64,000 nucleotides of DNA from Solen grandis. Taxonomy: Eukaryota > Mollusca > Bivalvia > Adapedonta > Solenidae. Location of the stretch: the NCBI GenBank assembly GCA_021229015.1, contig CM037789.1, forward strand, positions 37,105,477 through 37,169,476, written 5' to 3'. The position numbers and the translations under genes are program-made. Shown here one piece after another: positions 57,369 to 64,000 of the stretch. Within the stretch, counting starts at the first letter, position 1, and each line of letters opens with the position of its first letter. Below the pieces are notes generated by a model. The model was not told where the DNA came from. It was given only the letters and a program-made list of their open reading frames with translations, and searched no databases.

Positions 57369-58447
57369 CAAGAGTGTCTTCGGCCTAATTTCAATTTTTT
57401 TTTCAAACAATTTTACCTTAGTAGTCTATTAAATCTGAAAAAAAAAAATCTTTAAATTAGAAAAGTCATGATATGTTTGAGATGCCATAAATCAACTAAT
57501 CTATAGTCAAATGAGATACATTTTACAGGTAATTAATTCCTTTCTTATATAATTATTGGAAGACTTTGGGTCTGCAAGATGCATAGCATTTCCAGACAGT
57601 AAGCTACTAAGTCGATGTTAATGTCAATATAAACAAGAAATATCTTAAAAAATTCGGCGTAGCTATCAAATAATTGTCAATTGTAAAATGTAAAACAGAT
57701 TAAAACTATTATTAAGATGGAAACGTTAGCAAAAATGTTTATGAATATCAAGATTATGCGGGGGGGGGGGGGGGGGGGGGGGGGGGGTATTGTGGAGACT
57801 TAAAAACGGATTAATTTACAAACTAATAAAAGCTAATCTACCAGCCTCCATTAACTATTATGCACTTGCTGATTTTTTTTTAAAATAAAGACAATTCATA
57901 TGTAACCAAGTGAAACCGAAAGATCATAAATCGCGTATATCCGATTATTGAATAAACTGCGGCCACGGGTTTTAAAACTTGGTTAACGGACCTTACTAGC
58001 AACCTGATTCATTAAAACTCAGAAAAAAGGGTTTTCGAAGATGCTTTGTAACCTTAAAATATTCAGATTTTTAGATACATAACGTCAACTTGAAAAATTG
58101 GAAAGGGTAGTATCGGACATGTTTAATTGACGGCCCCAGGTCCAATCTGCGGTCCCAGTGTGATATAGTGCTTGAAATGGGTGAATTCAACGGAAAATTG
58201 TAGCATATGTTGTAAAAGCCATGTCAATATATATTTAATTTTATACATATCACCAATATAAAAAGAATTCCATACTCATACTACCGGGAAGATTTTAAAT
58301 TCCGGGACCTGTAACTAAATTCCGTACCAAACGAAAACTTATCTGTGCTAATTTGTTTCGTTGTCACCGTCCTTTGTTGTTGCTGATAATGATGCTGTTT
58401 TACATTGACACAAAACTTTTATGGAAATTAGGCCGAAGACACTCTTG
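57369..58447. repeat. 24-bp perfect inverted repeats 1.0 kb apart
   Basis: CAAGAGTGTCTTCGGCCTAA plus TTTC at 57369-57392 is exactly inverted at 58424-58447. Similarity stops at both sides, so whether these are termini is unclear. Confidence 0.6.
57630..57905 (+). repeat. Direct duplication, copy 1 (with poly-G)
   Basis: Shares ATTGTCAATTGTAA, GAAACGTTAGCAAA, TTAATTTACAAACTAA, CTAATCTACCA, ATTATGCACTTG and AAAGACAATTCAT in the same order as 60355-60597. A 29-base poly-G (57759-57787) replaces GGGAGG of the other copy. Confidence 0.85.
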
Positions 58448-58449
58448 AA

Positions 58450-60350
58450 ATTGTACACTAGCATGTAGATTAGGTGCCCGGGAAGTGCTCGTTGATTTAC
58501 GTAAGTTTACGTCTCATTTCGGAGTGAGCTATTTATGTACAGAGATACACTCCTATATAAGTTTAACAACACACTGGGCGAGTTTCACACATCTTTAATA
58601 TACTATCCTGACCGAATTGAAGTTTCTTTGATACATGCACATGTATAGTTTTGTTAAAACATTTCTTTAAGATTCACAATTGAAACCTGCAATCGAAAGT
58701 TTATTACATAGTCTGTTTAATCGTCCCCATATGACCGAAAGACAGTCATAGTCAGCTTTATTACAAACTGTTTACGATTGATTTCTTATCTATGCTTAAT
58801 TTGACTTCTCAGGATGAAAGGCCTGCAGATAGTATCACCGTTCTCAGTACATTCTGTATTAATTTAATCCTTATCAGCGCGCAATATCTTTTAAAAGATA
58901 GTTCTGTTCATATATAGTACGGACATTGATTTTGTTGTCAAACGTTGATATATACCAGGGACACACACACACTCGCACACAAACAACTTGGTCTACATAT
59001 ATATTTTGTATGTGTGCCTCATACCTCACTATGACGGTTTGTACCTCGGATTGTACGTATATGCAAAGTGTTGTCATACCGAGTTTTGTACCTCGGTATG
59101 AAATTCAACTTTAAAACTTATCGTTATTTAACCCCCCCCTAAAAAAAAAGCCAAACCACATAAACTAACTCTACATTTATGTATACACTAATGCAACTTA
59201 CCTTTGCCATGTAAAAATGCTGAAAAAGACAAACCGAGGTACGAATTTTCGGTTTGTTCGCTGAACGTCTTCATGCAAAATTTAAAAGGGATTAAGGGAC
59301 CCTCTTTGAGATATATACCTGTAATTTACCTGTAGATTATTTAGAATAAAAAAGATAGATGTTAGATAAAAACCCAGTTAACCAGCTAAAAAAAAAAAAA
59401 AAAAAATAAATAAAAAATAATAATAATATGATATTGAATATAATTATATTTGTCAACAGGCAGAGATAACATATGTGGAAGACAAGTTTCAGAAAAAAAA
59501 TCTTCATATTATTTGATGATTATGAAAATCATGTTACCGATTTATTTATATTGGTATTAATATTAAGTACTAAGTCAATTAAGAAAAGAACTTACTTGTT
59601 TATTACAAAGGCGAAACATTCAAGAGAAAAAAAAAGAATTGAATGTAACACTGTCATATCATTAACTCATTTTTTTTTTTGCAAACAGATATATTCTTAT
59701 TTGACATATACAAACTACAGCATTAATTTCAACATAGAAATATATCTTTATTAAAAAGAAATTTAATCAAATTCATTAAAAACAAATGAAAATATGACAT
59801 AAATACAAGATGAAAAATTGTCAAGTTTACAAACAGAACATACTTCTAAATAATAAACTGTACTAAAACATCATGACTTTCAAACATCTAAGAAGGACAA
59901 TATTATCATTTAAATTTAGTGAAAAATATCATTCAATGGCTTTATCTACATGCATTGTTAAAGTGATGTATGATCAATGGGCTACTATTCCAACATGTGC
60001 CTTTTTTCTGTTTTGTTTATTTTGTATTTGAAAAAATACACGTGAATTCCATTGCTCGTATTACTTGTATCATTGTGTTATTTTATCATATGAAATAAAT
60101 AAACTTTAGTGTACTATTCCAATTTTTGTATCATTGTGTTACTATCTAATCATATGGAAATCAATGTGTTACTATTCCAATATGTGTTATTTCTTGATCT
60201 TCATAGACAATATTATACATTCATATTACACTAATTACACATAATTACACTAATTTAGCTGTTTCAACTTACTGTAGCAGAGGTGTGCTTGTGACCTTCT
60301 GCGTTGGAGATTGATTTTGAAATCCAGCTTTTGCTTTTAACTCAATGAAG
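58450..60350. other. No gene recognised; one small hairpin
   Basis: CATACCGAG (59075-59083) and CTCGGTATG (59092-59100) pair perfectly. Poly-A/AAT run at about 59390-59425. The 93-codon ORF at 59473-59754 is AT-rich without family resemblance. Confidence 0.4.
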
Positions 60351-60354
60351 AGTA

Positions 60355-60597
60355 TTAAAACAAGGAATATCTTTAAAAATAATTGTCAATTGTAACATGT
60401 AAAACATATTAAAACTATTATAAAGCTAGAAACGTTAGCAAATATGTTTATTATAACGAGATTATGGGAGGTATTGTGAAGACTATATAACAAAACGGAT
60501 TTAATTTACAAACTAAAACAAAAAACTAATCTACCAACTTCGATTAAATATTATGCACTTGTTGATTTTTAAAACAAAGACAATTCATGTGTAACCC
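60355..60597 (+). repeat. Direct duplication, copy 2
   Basis: Same order of blocks as 57630-57905 with roughly 80-85% identity by eye, lacking the poly-G expansion. The 2.7-kb separation and shared orientation suggest a local duplication or two insertions of one repeat. Confidence 0.85.
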
Positions 60598-61115
60598 CTG
60601 GAGGCCGAGTCCACTTTTTCAAATAAGGGGAAATTGTGGTCTGCAAATAAACATACACCTGCTTCTTATTTCATTGGCCAAAGCAGCATTCCTAGATTAA
60701 TTTGGAAGTGTTAAATTTTCATTACTGTTTTACCCTTCATGTTTTAACTAAAAAAGAAACATGTTATATCAAGTAGAAAGATACATACAACCTGAAACTC
60801 CGATTTTAAATAGGAAAATCCTAAATATCCTAAAAAATTATACAAGCCAATGTTAGCATTGCATTTAGTCTGGCTTCATTTGCATACCAACATTTGATTG
60901 GTTGAAGAAGTAGGTCAAATCAATTTTATACAGCAACGCCAAAAATGGTTATATTGGCCATCTTGTACTTAATTTATATTTATGTAAACGAAGTTTTGCC
61001 AGTTGAAAATCCCACAGTATACGGTACTTATAACGTAATATATACCGTGTGTTCTGATGATGACGCATATAATGTACCCTTAGAAATGGACAGTTCATGG
61101 TTATAACCTCCCAAT

Positions 61116-61128
61116 TTACTGATTTCAG
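61116..61128 (+). promoter_or_regulatory. 3' splice site in GPCR 5' UTR
   Basis: TTACTGATTTCAG followed by GGTAAAACCGAGTAACT and ATG at 61146. The exon start would be 61129. Confidence 0.6.
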
Positions 61129-61145
61129 GGTAAAACCGAGTAACT

Positions 61146-62390
61146 ATGAATACCTCGACATATAACAACCACTCTGGCTCTTTGAGGATGGATCAATTAT
61201 ACTACCCTGGAGCTCTCGTTGTCTACAATATCTACCTCTCCCTTACCATTGTTCTTGGAGTGACAGGCAACACACTTGTCCTGATCGTGTTCACAAGTGC
61301 ACGGCCCTCCACATGTACGGACTGGTTTATTGTTTTTGTTACCCTCTTCGATTTCATCTCGTCATTTATCAACACACCTATCTACCTTAGCTTTACGACA
61401 GGGCTCTGGGAGGACTTTGGGAGTGAGGCGATCTGCAAGGCACACATGTTTTCAAGCCAAGTTGTTGTGCTGTCTTCAATATTTCTCATTTGCGGTCTTG
61501 CAGTTGAACGATATCTTATCGTTTGTCGATCAGCGTCCACCAAATTGACAAAGCGTCGTGGTAGAAACCTTTGTATCGTTATCACGCTCATAACAATGTG
61601 TATATCGATACCCTGCCTATCGATGTATGAAAATCAAAACATTGGATGCGTCCCAATACGTGAGAAATCCCTCACTGTGTTTATCTACTACCTGATCGTT
61701 TTCACTGTGTTCGTCATTGTTACAATTACAGTGATCGTTTGCTACATAAAAATATGCTTGAAAATATTCCAAAGCGAAATGCAGATTCGAAAACACATGA
61801 ACAATGATTTCAAGACTGTTCATGTTGGAAGCAAAAACAATCGGACCTTTAATGTATTATGTTGTTTTCTTTACAACAACAAAATTCAGCCAGCGCCTGC
61901 AAACATTGACCGTGGGACAATTCGTGATTCTGAAACCTGTGAATCAAACACTTCAATTCCAAAGACTCGTTCTACGCAAACCGCTGAATCCGGAAAGAAA
62001 CAAGATCGTCTATCAGTTGGACCCCCGCGTTTCGTTTGGACGACCAGCGGGGTGTCACAACATGAAGACAAACCATCAACTTCTGAATCAAATACATCTG
62101 GTCTGAACTTCTTTTTAAAGAATACCATTGGCTCAAGAAGTCTGAAAACAACAAAAATTTCGTTCTTGGTTTGTATAATCTTTGTTCTGACGTGGATACC
62201 ACCGTGGGCCTGCCTTCTAGCTGCCATGGCCGTGGATGGGAACGATAAGGCCTTCAATACATTTAGACTCTTTGGTAAGATGACACATCTCATCAATGCG
62301 TTCACCAATCCATTCGTTTATACTTGGTATAACACTAAATTTCGACGAAAGTTAGTCAGCATATTTCATTGCTTCACTTGCAAAGCGTAA
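61146..62390 (+). CDS. Rhodopsin-like (class A) G protein-coupled receptor, orphan
   Basis: 414 residues, a seven-TM receptor at the plasma membrane, probably for a peptide or small ligand. Landmarks: N-terminal sequons N2 and N8; TM1 with GNTLVL (N42); TM2 with LFDFI (D69); Cys97 before TM3 and Cys168 in ECL2 for the disulphide; ERY at 121-123 in place of DRY; TM6 TWIPPW (349-354) in place of CWxP; TM7 NPFVY (388-392). TM4 lacks the usual Trp, and TM5 lacks the usual Pro. The third cytoplasmic loop is long (about 205-335), Ser/Thr-rich. The tail is short with a Cys pair (C409, C412), a possible palmitoylation site. The coding region is uninterrupted, and TTACTGATTTCAG at 61116-61128 is a 3' splice site just before the ATG, so a 5'-UTR exon lies upstream. 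I cannot assign a ligand or orthologue. Confidence 0.93.
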   Translation: MNTSTYNNHSGSLRMDQLYYPGALVVYNIYLSLTIVLGVTGNTLVLIVFTSARPSTCTDWFIVFVTLFDFISSFINTPIYLSFTTGLWEDFGSEAICKAHMFSSQVVVLSSIFLICGLAVERYLIVCRSASTKLTKRRGRNLCIVITLITMCISIPCLSMYENQNIGCVPIREKSLTVFIYYLIVFTVFVIVTITVIVCYIKICLKIFQSEMQIRKHMNNDFKTVHVGSKNNRTFNVLCCFLYNNKIQPAPANIDRGTIRDSETCESNTSIPKTRSTQTAESGKKQDRLSVGPPRFVWTTSGVSQHEDKPSTSESNTSGLNFFLKNTIGSRSLKTTKISFLVCIIFVLTWIPPWACLLAAMAVDGNDKAFNTFRLFGKMTHLINAFTNPFVYTWYNTKFRRKLVSIFHCFTCKA

Positions 62391-63116
62391 TTGAAGAATT
62401 CATCTTGTCTGCTTAAACTGTCGAAAACTTAAGTGCTTTCAGAAAAGACAATTGACGATGATAAATGATATAGCATATGGATTGGGTGAACAGGTTATAA
62501 ATGTGAACAACAGGTACATTGATTGTAATGAAATTGGATTGACTGCGGTTTGTATACGTAGTTCAGAGGCAGTCGTAGTTTGGGATAGTTTATTAAATGA
62601 TTGTATTTTGATATCGCGTATTTTGTTTGTTTTTACTTTGTATATAGGTATAGGCTACTACTGATGAACTAAAGTACAAGGGTACGTAAAATATCCTCAG
62701 TGAAGCATTTATTTCATATCAGATAGCGAGTGTCAGAGTGAAGATTAAAATTTCCTGAGCACATTTAATCAGAAAAAACACTGAAAATGATTGTTAAAGA
62801 GTTGAAAATACCGATAAAATAATGCCATCTAGAGAATTGCATGGAAATAATAAAAAGTAAATCATGTCTGTTGCAGTCAAATACTGAAGTTGAATTTATT
62901 CAAGTTATCCTTAAAGACCACTACTAAAATAATGATGCTGTAAGATTTCATAGAAGAGTAGCCACTTAGTATGTTGTTATATTTAATGAATAAGTTATAG
63001 TGTCGTCTAATTTGTTTTGCGTGAAGTTCAAGGAAGCAGAACATGTTGTTCAAAACATGATTATTTTGAGATAGCAATGAAGTTATCGTGGTACATATAT
63101 ATTGTTTTTGTTTAGG
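62391..63116 (+). other. GPCR 3' flank with a polyadenylation signal
   Basis: AATAAA at 62849-62854, about 460 bases after the stop, is the first good signal. Nothing else recognised. Confidence 0.4.
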
Positions 63117-63394
63117 TCAAAACCATTATTTTACGGTACCATGGTAATATTTCTGGACAGCTTAAAGAAAATCCTGGAAAATCACAAATAATTTTGCTAG
63201 AGGGCAATACAGACTTAAATGCTGCAACAGCTGCACCTTCTGAGTGTGACTTCGAAGAACGCCCACATCTCACGCACCCTTCTGATATTGCAACTTTGGG
63301 TTTGGACCTCTTTTCCAAATTTCAACTGCGTGGAAAGCAAATTATACTGATAACATTCGACGTCCAAGCTGAAGGTGAATTATTCTTTGTCTGA
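63117..63394 (+). CDS. Unidentified candidate exon
   Basis: After a pyrimidine-rich acceptor (TTTTTGTTTAG) an open frame of about 91 codons runs to TGA at 63392, with protein-like composition (QIILLEGNTDLNAATAAPSE, ERPHLTHPSDIATLGLDLF, RGKQIILITFDVQAEGE). No ATG start, so it would be a terminal exon. Another frame and the minus strand are also open here, which weakens the case. No family recognised. Confidence 0.25.
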
Positions 63395-64000
63395 TCATAG
63401 AGAAAAATTATTTCTTAACTAAGCTAAAGCATCGCTGGAAGCCAATACGTAGTTATTATAGGTGATTTTTTCATTATTGTTTTAGCCTATTTTTTTGTAA
63501 ATGTATGCTTGTATACGTTTTCATATTGTATCATTCATATTAAGTTTCAAACGAGTACTTGTTTAAGCATTTGTATATTATGTGTATAATATAATGATAT
63601 TTTATAGATACCATTTTAAACAATGTTGTCATAACCCAATCCCCGCAAGAATTCCAAGAGTTGGATGGTCTACGAAAGCAAACATATTAGGGAAGATATA
63701 CATGAATATAATCTGATAATCTCGCCCTTTCTGTATGATATATATTTATAAACTCAGGGTTGAGTATAAATAGACTGTATGAGGTCTTACACCATTTTAA
63801 AAGTAGGATAGTACTGTGATGCCATTTGAAAGGAAAACTGGTCAGGTCCTAATATCTCTATCTGACGTCATTAGTGATTCTGTAAGAGTAATTAATGGCA
63901 ATCCCCGGCCTATTCCGTTAGATATTTCTAAGAAATGGTGAAGGTCTTCCGAATGTAGTATTGGTACATACGGTGAATGATTCCGGAGACAGGCGAATTA
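63395..64000. other. No feature recognised
   Basis: AT-rich sequence to the window end; no conserved coding seen. Confidence 0.35.

Overview
The window looks like repeat-rich, AT-rich nuclear DNA from an invertebrate, most likely a bivalve mollusc. The genes have long introns with GT-AG junctions. There are many tRNA-derived SINEs, numerous short inverted-repeat elements, a decayed Ty3/Gypsy-type retrotransposon and LINE remnants. The phylum is inferred from repeat style and gene families; no search was run. No operon, CRISPR or bacterial-type organisation is present.

Three host genes can be supported. (1) 285-10464, minus strand: part of an SLC6 sodium-coupled neurotransmitter/amino-acid transporter. 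Four exons join in phase and cover TM1 to about TM5; both ends are missing. (2) 16314-29686, minus strand: the 5' part of an ATG4 autophagy cysteine protease. Four in-phase exons cover 121 residues including the catalytic Cys. The exons for the rest of the protein, including the catalytic Asp/His, are not visible downstream. (3) 61146-62390, plus strand: an uninterrupted 414-codon rhodopsin-like GPCR, preceded by a 3' splice site. Two candidate CRE-containing promoters, each followed by a consensus 5' splice site, lie upstream at 51.4 and 56.1 kb.

Layout: 0-10.5 kb holds the SLC6 exons; the intron between the TM1 and TM2 exons carries two foldback-like elements, other inverted repeats, a SINE and a MITE. 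10.5-16.3 kb holds a 1.2-kb DNA-transposon remnant, a 100-N gap, and a SINE nested in a hAT-like element (both with perfect target-site duplications). 16.3-29.7 kb is ATG4, whose introns contain a 2.4-kb, 64-bp-period minisatellite, SINEs, MITEs and an element with internal 320-bp tandem units. 29.7-41 kb is mostly intergenic with SINEs, a foldback element and simple repeats. 41-49.3 kb is retroelement territory: a LINE tail, a Gypsy-type pol pseudogene, an unusual C2H2-like ORF next to it whose first residues resemble the histone H3 tail, a GC-rich foldback, and a second LINE interrupted by a Harbinger-like MITE. 49.3-61 kb is tandem and simple repeats, promoter-like sites, hairpins and a 0.28-kb direct duplication. 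61-64 kb is the GPCR and a weak candidate exon.

The host genes are functionally unrelated. The most unusual signals are the H3-tail-like N-terminus of the transposon-linked ORF, the repeated occurrence of foldback elements built from short palindromic sub-repeats, and the incomplete ATG4 locus.
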